64,000 bases of DNA from Microcystis wesenbergii NRERC-220 (GCF_032027425.1 NZ_JAVSJA010000001.1:1488001-1552000); one strand, 5' to 3'; numbered from the stretch's first letter, positions 7,757-17,912 are shown. The notes: generated from the letters alone by a model not told the origin. Numbers and translations are program-made.

Positions 7757-9310
7757 TTAAGATCGATCGATATTGGTGAATAATTCAGGATCGAGGGTGG
7801 GTAGTTCGATATCTTTTTCTGCTGGGGGAGAGGCTAACTGGAAGCGATTTAAAGTTTGTTGAATGCGATCAAAAATGGTGATTTTTTGCTCGCTATTGTT
7901 TTGGGGTTCGGGAATAGGTTCCATTTCTACCGGAGGCTGAACCCGAGGGGCCGGTTCGTTAATCTCTTTTGTCTCTGGTATGGTGGTTAGGGGAGATTCG
8001 ATCGCTTCGGGGGTTTCCTCGACCTTTTCGATTGTTTCTGTCTCTACTGGTTTTTCTTCCACTATTGGGCTTTCTGGCTGAATAACAGGGCTTTCTGGCT
8101 GAATAACAGGGGTTTCCTCAACTATTGGGGTTTCTTCTTCCTCAATAACAGGGGTTTCCTCAACTATTGGGGTTTCTTCTTCCTCAATAACAGGGGTTTC
8201 CTCAACTATTGGGGTTTCTTCTTCCTCAATAACAGGGGTTTCCTCAACTATTGGGGTTTCTTCTTCCTCAATAACAGGGGTTTCCTCAACTATAGGGTTT
8301 TTTTCCTCCTCAACTATAGGGGTTTCTGGCTCAATAACGGGTGTTTCTTCCTCTAGACTAGGAATAGTTTTATAGTTGGGATCAACAATGCTACGGGCAA
8401 TTGTAGGGGATAAATCGCCACGGACTAATTGACTAAGACCGTCTTGGTAAGAGGGATCAAAGCTAATCACGCGCACGCTGGTATTAAACTCGTTTTCGAT
8501 TTTATTTCCCTTACCATCGATGAATTCTAGTTGTACCCAGTTATTGCCTTTGGCAAAACCCTTGAGATAGATTGGTTCCCAAGTATCAAGCAGAAAACTC
8601 TCACCGTTGACAGTGACACGAATGCGCCAATCTTGAAGATTATTATCCCCGTTGGCAGTATTGGACAGACGTAGAGGAGCATTACTCAGATAAAAATCGA
8701 GCAGGATCGGTTCTGCACCGTAGATTCCCTGCGGACTACTGTAGGTTAATAGGGGTAAGTTGTGATCAGGGGCATTTTTGCCTGTTTTTGTCAGAATATG
8801 AAAGGTTGTTTCAGCGAAGGCACCATCATTTTTAAAACTTTCCTGCCAAGGCCGCAGGGCCAAGACGCGGAGGGTGTGAGTACCGGGAGCAAGATTTTCT
8901 AGGATAATCGGTTGCTTGAGGTCGTAAATAGCTGCTGCTGGTTCATTATCGACAATTAGGCTCAAGTGGGGTCCTAATTTCAGGGTATCGTCTTGGAAAA
9001 TTGGCAGCTCTGACACTTGTAGTTTAACTGTCACCTGAGGGTCATCGAAAACTTGTTCGGCCAGAGGACTGAGAATCGTTACTTGGGGAGCGTAACGATC
9101 TAAACTGGGGCGCAGTTCCTGAATTAGGGCCGGGGGGGCAACCTCAGAAATGCGTCCTTGGAGGATGGGAAGATGAGGGGTTTCGGAAGTGGGGAGATTG
9201 GTAGCCGTCAGGCGATCGCCACAGGCGGTTAACAGGGTGGTCAGTAAACCGATCACAAGACATATATGAAGGGTTTTGACTGGGATTAATTTATGTAGTA
9301 GGGATAGCAC
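7757..9310 (-). CDS. Lipoprotein with acidic tandem repeats
   Basis: I place the start at GTG 9310 because AGGAGG lies three bases before it; a longer frame begins at 9349. The N-terminus is a lipoprotein signal (GLLTTLLTACGD), so the protein is likely membrane-anchored in the periplasm. Two beta-sandwich-like regions follow (YAPQVTILSPLAEQVFDDP; LLTYSSPQGIYGAEPILLDF). Then comes a proline/glutamate linker with about four perfect 14-residue repeats (unit ETPVIEEEETPIVE), and a short C-terminal piece (IFDRIQQTLNRFQLA). Function unknown. It is divergent from psaA and shares the intergenic region with it. Confidence 0.75.
   Translation of the reverse strand: MLSLLHKLIPVKTLHICLVIGLLTTLLTACGDRLTATNLPTSETPHLPILQGRISEVAPPALIQELRPSLDRYAPQVTILSPLAEQVFDDPQVTVKLQVSELPIFQDDTLKLGPHLSLIVDNEPAAAIYDLKQPIILENLAPGTHTLRVLALRPWQESFKNDGAFAETTFHILTKTGKNAPDHNLPLLTYSSPQGIYGAEPILLDFYLSNAPLRLSNTANGDNNLQDWRIRVTVNGESFLLDTWEPIYLKGFAKGNNWVQLEFIDGKGNKIENEFNTSVRVISFDPSYQDGLSQLVRGDLSPTIARSIVDPNYKTIPSLEEETPVIEPETPIVEEEKNPIVEETPVIEEEETPIVEETPVIEEEETPIVEETPVIEEEETPIVEETPVIEEEETPIVEETPVIQPESPVIQPESPIVEEKPVETETIEKVEETPEAIESPLTTIPETKEINEPAPRVQPPVEMEPIPEPQNNSEQKITIFDRIQQTLNRFQLASPPAEKDIELPTLDPELFTNIDRS
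8110..8277 (-). repeat. 42-bp tandem repeats inside the lipoprotein gene
   Basis: About four near-identical 42-bp units encode ETPVIEEEETPIVE. Partial units continue on both sides (NPIVEETPVIEEEE; PVIQPESPVIQPES). Such repeats commonly change in number by slippage or recombination. Confidence 0.85.
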
Positions 9311-9349
9311 GTTCCTCCTAGAGCCAAGGCCAAAATCTATACAAACCAT

Positions 9350-9816
9350 TGATTTTTGCTAGAGTCATTGAATGCTCCGGTGTCAGCAAAAGCGCGAGAA
9401 GATGAGGTCATGGCCTCAATTTTACAGAATTGTTTGATTGTTTTTTGAGAATCTATCTATTGAATTTTCTATATGGTCTGATCGGGGAGAAAAGGGGGAA
9501 ATTGGCTTCTGGAGCGACAATTGATAAACTTTTGTAAAGAAAAATCACCGGTCTGACCCTGACTAAGACCGTCCATAGCAGAAAATGTCTCTCCTATCAA
9601 GGATTGAGAGAATTTTAATTATTGTTAAGCATAACGAACAGACAAGAGAACAAAGACTTATCATCTACTATTGATGCTTTCGACTGGAATCTCACCCAAG
9701 AGGAAAGTCAAGCGACATTAACAAAAGGTGGGTCAGATTTCAACTTGCCTTTTTTAGGTTAAAAAATCTATCCTCAAATAAAACGCTAAGTCTATTGTCG
9801 AGAGAGGAGAATCCTC
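9350..9816 (+). promoter_or_regulatory. psaA upstream region with an HLR1-like site
   Basis: This is the long non-coding leader of psaAB. On the minus strand at 9519-9538 there is TTTACAAA, four bases, then TATCAATT, resembling the paired-octamer HLR1 motif bound by RpaB upstream of photosystem I genes. The second octamer is a poor match. GAGAGGAGAA at 9802-9811 is the psaA ribosome binding site. A start site cannot be placed from sequence alone. Confidence 0.45.
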
Positions 9817-12063
9817 ATGGCACTCCCCCCCAAAGCGGTAGCTAAAGTGATTGTAGATAAAGACCCAGTACCTACTTCCTTTGAGAAGTGGGGGCAACCG
9901 GGGCATTTTGATCGCACTTTAGCCAAAGGACCCAAAACCACTACCTGGATTTGGAACCTACACGCCAACGTCCACGATTTTGATAGTCAAACCAGCGATC
10001 TAGAAGATATTTCTCGGAAAATCTTCAGCGCCCACTTCGGACATCTCGCCGTTGTCTTCGTTTGGCTGAGTGGAATGTACTTCCACGGCGCGAAATTTTC
10101 TAACTATGAAGCTTGGTTAACCAACCCGCTGGCCATCAAACCCAGCGCCCAAGTGGTCTGGCCGATCGTCGGTCAAGGCATCCTCAACGGCGATGTGGGC
10201 GGCGGTTTCCACGGTATTCAGATCACCTCTGGTCTGTTCTACCTCTGGCGGGCTTCCGGGTTCACCAACAGCTATCAGCTATACTGCACCGCTATCGGTG
10301 GTTTAGTTATGGCGGGCCTGATGCTGTTTGCTGGTTGGTTCCATTACCACAAAAGCGCACCGAAACTGGAATGGTTCCAAAACGTGGAATCGATGATGAA
10401 CCACCACTTGGCGGGTTTACTCGGCTTAGGTTCCCTAGGTTGGGCCGGTCATCAGATTCACGTTTCTTTACCGGTGAACAAACTCCTCGATGCGGGAGTC
10501 GCTCCCCAAGATATCCCCTTGCCCCACGAGTTCATCCTCGAACCGAGCAAGATGGCGGATTTATATCCCAGTTTCGCCCAGGGTTTGACCCCCTTCTTTA
10601 CCCTTAACTGGGGTGCTTACTCGGATTTCCTCACCTTCAAAGGTGGCTTGAACCCCGTGACCGGTGGTCTCTGGCTTTCCGATACCGCTCACCATCACTT
10701 GGCGATCGCTGTATTATTCATCATTGCCGGTCATATGTACCGTACCAACTGGGGTATCGGTCACAGCATGAAGGAAATCCTCGAAAACCACAAAGGTCCC
10801 TTCACCGGTCAAGGTCACAAAGGACTGTACGAAATCCTGACCACCTCTTGGCACGCCCAGTTAGCGATTAACCTGGCTCTCTTAGGTTCGCTAACCATCA
10901 TCGTGGCCCACCATATGTACGCCATGCCGCCCTATCCCTATCAGGCGACTGACTACGCCACCCAACTATCCTTGTTTACTCACCACACTTGGATCGGTGG
11001 CTTCTTAATCGTCGGTGCGGGAGCGCACGGAGCGATCTTCATGGTACGCGACTACGATCCGGCCAAAAACGTCGATAACCTGCTCGATCGGGTGATCCGT
11101 CATCGCGACGCAATTATCTCCCACCTGAACTGGGTATGTATTTTCCTCGGCTTCCATAGCTTCGGTTTATACATTCACAACGACACCATGCGGGCTTTTG
11201 GTCGTCCCCAAGATATGTTCTCGGATACGGGAATTCAACTACAACCCATCTTTGCCCAATGGGTACAAAGTCTCCACACCCTAGCCCCCGGCAACACCGC
11301 TCCTAACGCTCTAACTACCGCTAGTTATGCTTTCGGTGGCGACGTAGTAGCAGTGGGTGGCAAAGTGGCCATGATGCCGATCACTCTCGGTACTGCCGAT
11401 TTCCTCGTGCATCACATCCACGCCTTCACCATCCATGTCACCGTGTTGATTCTCCTCAAAGGGGTTCTCTACGCTCGCGGTTCCCGTCTGATTCCCGATA
11501 AAGCGAATCTCGGTTTCCGTTTCCCCTGCGATGGTCCCGGTCGCGGCGGTACCTGCCAAGTTTCGGGTTGGGATCACGTCTTCCTCGGCCTGTTCTGGAT
11601 GTACAACTCCCTCTCGGTCGTAATCTTCCACTTTAGCTGGAAAATGCAGTCCGATGTCTGGGGAACCGTCGCCCCCGATGGCACTGTCACCCACGTTACC
11701 CTCGGTAACTTCGCTCAAAGTGCCATCACCATCAACGGTTGGTTACGCGATTTCCTCTGGGCGCAAGCGGCGCAAGTCATTAATTCCTATGGCTCTGCCC
11801 TGTCTGCCTACGGAATCATGTTCTTAGCCGGTCACTTCGTCTTCGCGTTTAGCTTGATGTTCCTGTTCAGTGGTCGCGGCTACTGGCAAGAATTAATCGA
11901 GTCGATCGTCTGGGCGCACAACAAGTTAAGAGTTGCCCCCGCTATCCAACCTCGCGCCCTGAGCATCATTCAAGGTCGTGCCGTTGGTGTGGCTCACTAC
12001 CTCTTAGGCGGTATTGTCACCACTTGGGCATTCTTCTTGGCCAGAAGTCTCTCGATTGGCTAA
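9817..12063 (+). CDS. psaA: Photosystem I P700 apoprotein A1
   Basis: The product is 748 residues, the usual PsaA length. It forms half of the photosystem I core in the thylakoid membrane and binds P700, A0, A1 and many chlorophylls. It is rich in membrane helices and histidines (for example [19 protein letters not shown]). The loop [12 protein letters not shown] at about residue 569 supplies two of the four cysteines that hold the FX iron-sulphur cluster; PsaB supplies the other two. The gene is complete and starts at ATG 9817 behind GAGAGGAGAA. psaB follows after 178 bp, and the two are normally transcribed together. Confidence 0.98.
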   Translation: MALPPKAVAKVIVDKDPVPTSFEKWGQPGHFDRTLAKGPKTTTWIWNLHANVHDFDSQTSDLEDISRKIFSAHFGHLAVVFVWLSGMYFHGAKFSNYEAWLTNPLAIKPSAQVVWPIVGQGILNGDVGGGFHGIQITSGLFYLWRASGFTNSYQLYCTAIGGLVMAGLMLFAGWFHYHKSAPKLEWFQNVESMMNHHLAGLLGLGSLGWAGHQIHVSLPVNKLLDAGVAPQDIPLPHEFILEPSKMADLYPSFAQGLTPFFTLNWGAYSDFLTFKGGLNPVTGGLWLSDTAHHHLAIAVLFIIAGHMYRTNWGIGHSMKEILENHKGPFTGQGHKGLYEILTTSWHAQLAINLALLGSLTIIVAHHMYAMPPYPYQATDYATQLSLFTHHTWIGGFLIVGAGAHGAIFMVRDYDPAKNVDNLLDRVIRHRDAIISHLNWVCIFLGFHSFGLYIHNDTMRAFGRPQDMFSDTGIQLQPIFAQWVQSLHTLAPGNTAPNALTTASYAFGGDVVAVGGKVAMMPITLGTADFLVHHIHAFTIHVTVLILLKGVLYARGSRLIPDKANLGFRFPCDGPGRGGTCQVSGWDHVFLGLFWMYNSLSVVIFHFSWKMQSDVWGTVAPDGTVTHVTLGNFAQSAITINGWLRDFLWAQAAQVINSYGSALSAYGIMFLAGHFVFAFSLMFLFSGRGYWQELIESIVWAHNKLRVAPAIQPRALSIIQGRAVGVAHYLLGGIVTTWAFFLARSLSIG

Positions 12064-12078
12064 ACTTGCCTATAAGGG

Positions 12079-12164
12079 CTTGCCAGTCCCTCGGGGATTG
12101 GCAAGACTAGGCTGAACCAGCGTCGATTGACCGATACCACTGTAAGCGTTTCCTATTACAGTGG
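12079..12164 (+). promoter_or_regulatory. Two hairpins between psaA and psaB
   Basis: The first is CTTGCCAGTCCC / GGGATTGGCAAG (12079-12105, loop TCG, one G-U pair). The second is CCACTGTAA / TTACAGTGG (12137-12164). Neither is followed by a T run, so they are more likely RNA processing or stability elements than terminators. Confidence 0.55.
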
Positions 12165-12241
12165 GTGAATTTAAAAAAGGAAATAACCAGCACTCGTGTA
12201 AGAGCCTCAGTTATTTAGAGAGGAGAATTTCCTAAACAGCT

Positions 12242-14455
12242 ATGGCAACTAAATTCCCTAAATTTAGCCAAGATCTAGCCCAAGATCCGACTACCCGTCG
12301 GATTTGGTACGGGATCGCCACAGCCCACGACTTTGAAAGTCATGATGGCATGACAGAAGAGAATCTCTACCAAAAGATTTTCGCGTCCCACTTCGGCCAC
12401 ATTGCAATCATTTTCCTGTGGACTTCCGGCACTATATTCCACGTCGCTTGGCAAGGTAACTTCGAGCAGTGGATCAAAGATCCCTTAAACATCCGTCCCA
12501 TCGCCCACGCGATTTGGGATCCCCAGTTCGGTAAAGGCGCTGTAGATGCCTTCACCCAAGCTGGTGCTTCTAATCCGGTTAACATCGCCTATTCCGGGGT
12601 TTACCACTGGTTCTACACCATCGGTATGACCTCCAACCAAGACCTATACCAAGGTGCGGTGTTCCTGCTGATTCTCTCGGCGATTTTCCTCTTTGCTGGC
12701 TGGTTACACTTACAACCTAAGTTCCGTCCTAGCCTCGCTTGGTTCAAAAACGCTGAATCTCGCCTGAACCACCACCTCGCCGCTCTGTTCGGTGTTAGCT
12801 CTCTGGCTTGGACCGGACACCTCGTTCACGTTGCTATCCCCGAATCCCGCGGTCAGCACGTTGGTTGGGACAACTTCCTCTCCACTCCCCCCCACCCGGC
12901 GGGTTTACTACCCTTCTTCACCGGTGACTGGGGTGTGTATGCGGAAAACCCCGATACTGCTAACCACATTTTCGGTACCGCCCAAGGCGCGGGAACTGCG
13001 ATTCTCACCTTCTTAGGTGGTTTCCATCCCCAAACCGAGTCCCTCTGGTTAACCGATATGGCTCACCACCACTTGGCGATCGCTGTGATCTTCATTGTGG
13101 CTGGTCATATGTACCGCACCAACTGGGGCATCGGTCACAGCATCAAGGACATCCTTAATGCACACAGACCCCCCAGTGGTAAGTTAGGAGCCGGTCACAA
13201 AAATCTTTATGACACGGTTAACAACTCTCTCCACTTCCAACTCGGTTTGGCCCTGGCTTCTTTAGGCGTGATCACCTCTCTGGTGGCGCAGCATATGTAC
13301 GCGCTACCCCCTTATGCCTTTATCGCTAAGGACTACACTACCCAAGCGGCTCTTTATACCCACCACCAATACATCGCTGGTTTCCTAGCGGTGGGTGCTT
13401 TCGCCCACGGTGCTATCTTCTTCGTGCGTGACTATGATCCCGAAGCGAACAAAGATAACGTCCTGGCGCGGATGCTGGAGCATAAAGAAGCGATCATCTC
13501 TCACCTAAGCTGGGTTTCCCTTTTCTTAGGTTTCCACACCCTCGGCCTCTACGTTCATAACGATGTCGTCGTCGCTTTCGGTACTCCCGAAAAACAAATC
13601 CTGATCGAACCTGTGTTCGCTCAATTCGTGCAAGCTGCTTCGGGTAAAACCCTGTACGGCATGAACGTACTGTTGTCTAACCCCGATAGCATCGCTTACA
13701 CCGCCTATCCTAACTACGGTGATGTTTGGTTGCCCGGTTGGCTAGACGCAATCAATAGCGGCACTAACTCCCTCTTCTTAACCATCGGTCCTGGCGACTT
13801 CCTCGTTCACCATGCGATCGCTCTTGGTTTACACACCACCGTTCTAATCCTGGTTAAAGGTGCTTTAGACGCTCGTGGTTCCAAATTAATGCCCGATAAA
13901 AAAGACTTCGGGTATTCCTTCCCTTGCGACGGTCCTGGCCGTGGCGGTACTTGCGACATCTCTGCTTGGGATTCCTTCTACCTAGCCATGTTCTGGATGT
14001 TGAACACCTTGGGTTGGTTAACCTTCTACTGGCACTGGAAACACCTCGGTGTCTGGTCGGGTAACGTGGCTCAGTTTAACGAAAACTCCACCTACCTGAT
14101 GGGCTGGTTCCGCGATTACCTCTGGGCTAACTCGGCTCAGTTAATCAACGGTTACAACCCCTACGGTGTTAATAACCTTTCTGTCTGGGCCTGGATGTTC
14201 CTCTTTGGACACCTCGTTTGGGCAACCGGTTTCATGTTCCTGATCTCTTGGCGTGGTTACTGGCAAGAGTTGATCGAAACTATCGTTTGGGCCCACGAAC
14301 GCACTCCTCTGGCGAACCTCGTTCGTTGGAAAGACAAACCCGTGGCTCTCTCGATCGTTCAGGCTCGTTTGGTTGGTTTAGCTCACTTCACCGTTGGCTA
14401 TATCTTCACCTACGCCGCCTTCTTGATCGCTTCCACTGCTGGCAAGTTCGGCTAA
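12242..14455 (+). CDS. psaB: Photosystem I P700 apoprotein A2
   Basis: The product is 737 residues and partners PsaA in the photosystem I core heterodimer. The FX-binding loop [12 protein letters not shown] lies at about residue 560, and histidine-rich membrane helices run throughout ([20 protein letters not shown]). The C-terminal part ([20 protein letters not shown]) matches the P700/A1-binding region. GAGAGGAGAA precedes ATG 12242 by a suitable distance. A strong terminator follows the gene. No anomaly is seen. Confidence 0.98.
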   Translation: MATKFPKFSQDLAQDPTTRRIWYGIATAHDFESHDGMTEENLYQKIFASHFGHIAIIFLWTSGTIFHVAWQGNFEQWIKDPLNIRPIAHAIWDPQFGKGAVDAFTQAGASNPVNIAYSGVYHWFYTIGMTSNQDLYQGAVFLLILSAIFLFAGWLHLQPKFRPSLAWFKNAESRLNHHLAALFGVSSLAWTGHLVHVAIPESRGQHVGWDNFLSTPPHPAGLLPFFTGDWGVYAENPDTANHIFGTAQGAGTAILTFLGGFHPQTESLWLTDMAHHHLAIAVIFIVAGHMYRTNWGIGHSIKDILNAHRPPSGKLGAGHKNLYDTVNNSLHFQLGLALASLGVITSLVAQHMYALPPYAFIAKDYTTQAALYTHHQYIAGFLAVGAFAHGAIFFVRDYDPEANKDNVLARMLEHKEAIISHLSWVSLFLGFHTLGLYVHNDVVVAFGTPEKQILIEPVFAQFVQAASGKTLYGMNVLLSNPDSIAYTAYPNYGDVWLPGWLDAINSGTNSLFLTIGPGDFLVHHAIALGLHTTVLILVKGALDARGSKLMPDKKDFGYSFPCDGPGRGGTCDISAWDSFYLAMFWMLNTLGWLTFYWHWKHLGVWSGNVAQFNENSTYLMGWFRDYLWANSAQLINGYNPYGVNNLSVWAWMFLFGHLVWATGFMFLISWRGYWQELIETIVWAHERTPLANLVRWKDKPVALSIVQARLVGLAHFTVGYIFTYAAFLIASTAGKFG

Positions 14456-14475
14456 ACCTTGAATTAGGTGACTAA

Positions 14476-14509
14476 AAAACCCCCCGCCCATTGGTGGGGG
14501 GTTTTGTTT
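14476..14509 (+). terminator. Rho-independent terminator of psaAB
   Basis: AAAACCCCCC and GGGGGGTTTT form a long stem around GCCCATTGGT, followed by TTTTGTTT. Confidence 0.9.
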
Positions 14510-14548
14510 ATGATTGATCATAAAAGCGCGGCTCAATCTCAAAAATCT

Positions 14549-15001
14549 ATGCAGTTGGAAGAATTAAAACAGCTTTATGATCAGGACTTTGTTTTGTGGA
14601 TTGAGCGAACCACCGAACAAATTCGACGCGGGGAGATTAAAAATTTAGATTGGGAACATCTTTTAACGGAGATAGAAGATTTGGGGAGAGAACAAAGAAA
14701 CAAAGTGGAAAGCTATCTAATTCAAACCGTTAAACATTTATTAATGTATCAGTATTGGCTGACTGAAAAAGGTAATTGTGGCCGGGGATGGGCCGATGAA
14801 ATCGATAATTTCCGTCTAGAACTAGAAATTTTATTCCAGTCAAAAACCCTCTACAATTATGGGGCTTCTAGGCTAGATATAATTTATGATAAAGCCAAGC
14901 GATCGGTGATCAAAAAAACTGGTTTATCTTTGGATACGTTTCCGCAAGTTTGTCCTTATACCTTTGCAGAAATCATAGATTTTGACTTTTTACCAGTTTA
15001 G
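14549..15001 (+). CDS. DUF29 family protein
   Basis: About 150 residues from ATG 14549 (MQLEELKQLYDQDFVLWIE). The helical DUF29 pattern is clear: LYDQDFVLWIERTTEQIRRG, WEHLLTEIEDLGREQRNKV, then KHLLMYQYW. The family is abundant in cyanobacteria, lacks known catalysis and is often found near mobile or TA genes. An upstream ATG at 14510 lies inside the psaB terminator and is a less likely start. No conserved operon partner is seen. Confidence 0.8.
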   Translation: MQLEELKQLYDQDFVLWIERTTEQIRRGEIKNLDWEHLLTEIEDLGREQRNKVESYLIQTVKHLLMYQYWLTEKGNCGRGWADEIDNFRLELEILFQSKTLYNYGASRLDIIYDKAKRSVIKKTGLSLDTFPQVCPYTFAEIIDFDFLPV

Positions 15002-15040
15002 AATAGGAGAATTAAAGGCAAGAAAGAAAATTATCCTTAT

Positions 15041-15274
15041 CTATAGCAATTCAGTATCTTGACGAAACGTAAAAATAATACGACAATCGTAAGCAACAGA
15101 AAAAGACCAATATCCTTCTAAACTTCCTGTTAACTTATGAGACTTTAAAGAAGGAAGAAAGGGATCAGCTTCTAATCAATCTAAGATACTCAATAACTTT
15201 TATTTAAGTTGAGGATTTTTCTTGATAAATTCTTTAAATGCTCTTTTAAAACTCTTGTCAGCAACTAATTTCAT
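15041..15274 (-). pseudogene. Broken RelE/ParE-type toxin gene
   Basis: Read on the minus strand from ATG 15274, the frame encodes MKLVADKSFKRAFKEFIKKN, then reaches a TAA after PQLK. In the same frame the sequence goes on with KVIEYLRLIRS, a TGA, then SLLPSLKSHKLTGSLEGYW and SVAYDCRIIFTFRQDTELL before TAG 15041. This is a RelE-superfamily toxin (SVAYDCRIIF is characteristic) with two nonsense codons and without its usual IDIGTHDEVY-like end. No antitoxin is visible next to it. Confidence 0.75.
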
Positions 15275-15332
15275 TTGATCTAAAATTAAGGGGAAATGAG
15301 TTATATTAATTTGCCAGTTGAGAATATGAGAA

Positions 15333-15973
15333 TTAAATTACACTCCACGGTACACTCTGCATCCGAGTAGATTCTACTACCTTTGGATGAGGAGCGATCG
15401 GCTTAATTAATCTTCTCAGTTTTTGCTGCACATCTACAGGGTTAATGGCGCGGGGAAAAAGTCGGGAATGTGTTTCCGGTTGTTCAAGATGAAGGACAAC
15501 CTGTAATTGTTTTCCCTGAAGAACTTTTCTGGCAAAATTTGCTTCGGATTTGTCAGAGGCATTAATCTTCGCTGGTAACATAAGTAGCTGGTTATAATTA
15601 AATTAAAAATGGATTTTAGGTTCGATCCCCCCTGTCCTCCTTGATAAGGTAGGGTTGATTCATGAATCAACCCTACCCTTGATAAGGGGGGTGTCTGATA
15701 ATTTTTAACGCCTACCTACTTAGCCGCGATTGTATAGAGAACTTTTTCGGTAACTTCTTCGGCGAGATCTTGAGCTTTAGTACGACGTGACTGGCGATAA
15801 TCTTTCACCTCAATTAACCAGATATCTTGTCGAGCAATCGCAATCAAATCAACCCCTTTAATTCCATCTAGCATTGTAGAGAACTGGTGACGATAAAAAG
15901 ACCAATTATCGTATTTACTGACTTGCCACGAATCGGGAAAATCAAAGATTATGCCGTCCACTTCAACCCTCAC
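15333..15973 (-). pseudogene. PD-(D/E)XK nuclease-like gene split by a MITE
   Basis: The N-terminal part (15722-15973) encodes about 84 residues and carries a likely nuclease core, D42 (GVDLIAI) and E55-V-K57 (IWLIEVKDYR). A 138-bp MITE (15583-15720) follows. The rest of the gene continues at 15579-15333 (LPAKINASDKSEANFARKV, then LQVVLHLEQPETHSRLFPRA). If the MITE and one TA copy are removed, the codons read GCG GCT ATG TTA CCA and join the halves in frame, giving about 167 residues. The start overlaps the stop of the ATPase gene by four bases, so the two form an operon. The nuclease role is inferred from the D-ExK motif. Confidence 0.75.
15583..15720. mobile_element. MITE family B, copy 1 (138 bp), inside the nuclease gene
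   Basis: Its ends are AGTAGCTGGTTATAATT and, reversed, AGTAGGTAGGCGTTAAAAATT, with TA direct repeats at 15581-15582 and 15721-15722. The centre holds a 30-bp perfect palindrome (15648-15677, GGTAGGGTTGATT, CATG, complement), also found at 37311-37340. A TA duplication is typical of IS630/Tc1-mariner-type elements, so such a transposase probably mobilises it. Confidence 0.85.
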
Positions 15974-17028
15974 CGTCTTTCTTCTCCCATACTTAAAAAG
16001 CGATCGGATTGAGCAAGCTCTTGATCAAGGGCTGTGATTTCACCGATTTCATCGCTTGTATTTCCTTGTTGAACGACTACAGCACCATCGGAGAAATGTA
16101 GGCCGAAAAAACGCTGATTCAGGGGAAAGTTATCTCGATCGCTCATTAAAATTTCCAGTTCTCGTAGTAAAAATAAACTATGGGTTGCCAGAAAGACTTG
16201 AATACCCGCATGACTAAGATTGACGATGCTCTTAGCGACTTCTCTGATCAAAATAGGGTTGAGATTCGCTTCTGGTTCATCCCAAAATAAAACACCTTTT
16301 TCCATTAACACACCAGTGGCGATTAGACGAGCTAACATCGCTAATTTACGATTTCCTTCGGCAACGAGAGGCATCTCGAATCGTCCACTTTCATTTTTTA
16401 GATAAAAACGCCCATTTTTATCTAACTCTAGCGAACCTCCCATCGCCGATTCGATCGGTTCCAATAACTTTTGAATGGGTTTTTCCTTATTGCCACGTTG
16501 CAAAGGAGCGCCGAGAAGTAAGCAAGTATCTCGCCAAGTTTCGTCAAATTCAAGATAATGACTTTCGTATAGAGATACAAAGTTTGGAAAAATTGTCAAT
16601 AGCTCTCTAGTAGGAAAATAGGCAGAAGATACATCAAGCCAAGCCTCTGGAACTTCCTCTAGGGAGACTTCTGTTTTACTATTAGTTGCGAAACTGAAAG
16701 CAAAATTAAATCGACTATCTTGAAAGTGTAATTTTATATCACATCGTTCTCGCCCTTGTTTTCTGCGGGTGAGCCTTCCTAAATAATCGGGGCGAAATAC
16801 ATGAATCAGTTTATCGGCTAAACGAGTTTGCAATAACGTTTTTGTTGGCGTTCCGTTCGGAGATTTTCGCCCTTCTTCCCCACTGGTAGCGAGTGCCGAA
16901 TAGAGAATCTTGAGAAGATGAGTTTTGCCTGTTCCGTTTTCCCCGACAATGACATTCAGATTTTGGGAAAATTGCAGCTGTATTTCGGGAAAAACCGTCA
17001 AATTTTTAACTGTTAAGTTATTCAGCAT
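15970..17028 (-). CDS. AAA/SMC-like ATPase of a putative ATPase-nuclease module
   Basis: The product is 352 residues. Walker A is GENGTGKT at residues 29-36. An ABC-type Walker B follows at about 250 ([14 protein letters not shown]), and a switch histidine is in [14 protein letters not shown]. This layout matches the AAA_15/AAA_21 (OLD/RecF-like) ATPases that partner nucleases in phage-defence systems. The next gene overlaps by ATGA and encodes a PD-(D/E)XK-like protein, now split by a MITE. The two probably worked together on foreign nucleic acid, but no test of this is possible here. The ATPase frame is intact. Confidence 0.8.
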   Translation of the reverse strand: MLNNLTVKNLTVFPEIQLQFSQNLNVIVGENGTGKTHLLKILYSALATSGEEGRKSPNGTPTKTLLQTRLADKLIHVFRPDYLGRLTRRKQGRERCDIKLHFQDSRFNFAFSFATNSKTEVSLEEVPEAWLDVSSAYFPTRELLTIFPNFVSLYESHYLEFDETWRDTCLLLGAPLQRGNKEKPIQKLLEPIESAMGGSLELDKNGRFYLKNESGRFEMPLVAEGNRKLAMLARLIATGVLMEKGVLFWDEPEANLNPILIREVAKSIVNLSHAGIQVFLATHSLFLLRELEILMSDRDNFPLNQRFFGLHFSDGAVVVQQGNTSDEIGEITALDQELAQSDRFLSMGEERR

Positions 17029-17376
17029 TTCTGCGTGCCTAGAAAAGAGTCGCTCACTATACTTCTAAAATGCCCCCTTTCAAGATGATAGCTTTTAGGG
17101 GGCAAAGTGCGCTAGTATAACTCCCTTAGAACTTAGACAAAAAACGGGGTTTTCAAGATATGAAAACCCTAGCGCAAGTGCATCAGCTATTTTCAATTAG
17201 CTAAATTGTCTCAGTCTCCCTAAGATTTATAGTGGGGACTTTTAAAATGCGGAGGCAAGTTTAGGACACAGCCATCCCCAAGTCCCTTTTAGGGTTTGCT
17301 GTTCTATTTTAAGACCTCATCTTAAATATCAACCATTATAGTGCAAAGCCTAAACCTAACAAATAATCCCCCTCAA
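17029..17376. other. Gene-free stretch upstream of the ATPase gene
   Basis: No gene recognised. It should hold the ATPase promoter near 17030-17080. A short imperfect inverted pair (TGCCCCCTTTCAAGATGATAG / TTTTAGGGGGCA, 17070-17105) could form a hairpin. Confidence 0.4.
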
Positions 17377-17493
17377 CTTATTCAATTAAGGGGGAATGAG
17401 TTATATAAAAAGGCAATTTAACCAACGTTAGTGGGTTCTTTTTCGAGGGAATGAGTGCGTTTTAAGGTGGCATCTACGGCAAGCACTTAATTA
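17377..17493 (-). repeat. PEP-CTERM tail and terminator scar
   Basis: Read on the minus strand it encodes VLAVDATLKRTHSLEKEPTNVG and a stop, matching the end of the PEP-CTERM gene at 17937-18812 (IKRKVKRSNSLEKEPNNIG). The same CCCCCTTAATTGAATAAG hairpin and T run follow. No gene body precedes it. It is in direct orientation to the copies at 17877-18010 and 20297-20402. Confidence 0.85.
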
Positions 17494-17503
17494 AGGATAA
17501 AAA

Positions 17504-17767
17504 CTAGGATTTAGCTTTTAAAGGAAATCTCTCAGGATTTTTAATAATTTCTTTGCTTAAATCTACATCTAAATCTGGCCAATAAAAATGATTAGAAAAA
17601 GGCTCTTGTATATTTAAAATTTGTCTAATAGGTACATCTTGAAACCAAGGAAAATCTTGATAGGAAAGGAACATTTCTTCATTGTTTGCCAGAATCCATA
17701 TTCCATGGGAAGAAATATGAGTTACTTCAGCTTGAGAAGTGTTTTGCCCAAGCATTTTTACGTTCAT
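17504..17767 (-). CDS. DUF2442 family protein
   Basis: The product is 87 residues from ATG 17767, with GAGGAAC placed before it. The pattern MLGQNTSQAEVTHISSHGIW, then FLSYQDFPWFQDVPIRQI and YWPDLDVDLS is typical of DUF2442, a small protein usually paired with DUF4160 in a TA-like module. The partner gene upstream is reduced to its last ~35 codons, which overlap this start. A 5' fragment of a second DUF2442 gene lies at 21264-21308. Confidence 0.8.
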   Translation of the reverse strand: MNVKMLGQNTSQAEVTHISSHGIWILANNEEMFLSYQDFPWFQDVPIRQILNIQEPFSNHFYWPDLDVDLSKEIIKNPERFPLKAKS

Positions 17768-17845
17768 TTTGTCGTTCCTCAATAATAGTTTCTATCGCTT
17801 GAAGATGATTTATGCTTACCCTTCGTTTATTATAGCAAATATTCA
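17727..17845 (-). pseudogene. 3' remnant of a DUF4160 gene
   Basis: On the minus strand the frame that overlaps the DUF2442 start reads NKRRVSINHLQAIETIIEER and then QNERKNAWAKHFSS before the stop at 17727-17729. This matches the C-terminal end of DUF4160 proteins, which normally sit directly upstream of DUF2442. The frame is closed by a stop just upstream and no N-terminal part exists, so only the tail remains. Confidence 0.6.
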
Positions 17846-17876
17846 GTTAAAAATACAAGAGGGAGAAGTAAGAGCA

Positions 17877-17912
17877 TAAAAATCCCCCTCAACTGGTCTA
17901 AAATTAAGGGAG
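17877..17912 (-). terminator. Terminator of the PEP-CTERM gene
   Basis: Minus strand: CTCCCTTAATTTTAGACCAG TTGAGGGGG, then ATTTTTATG. Close copies follow the scars at 17377 and 20297. Confidence 0.6.

Noticed and set aside
8110-8277. CRISPR-like regular repeats
   Set aside because: The 42-bp units are tandem with no spacers and encode a continuous peptide repeat.
10113-10607. Long open frame inside psaA in another frame
   Set aside because: It is a shadow caused by the codon bias of psaA, with low-complexity composition and no binding site.
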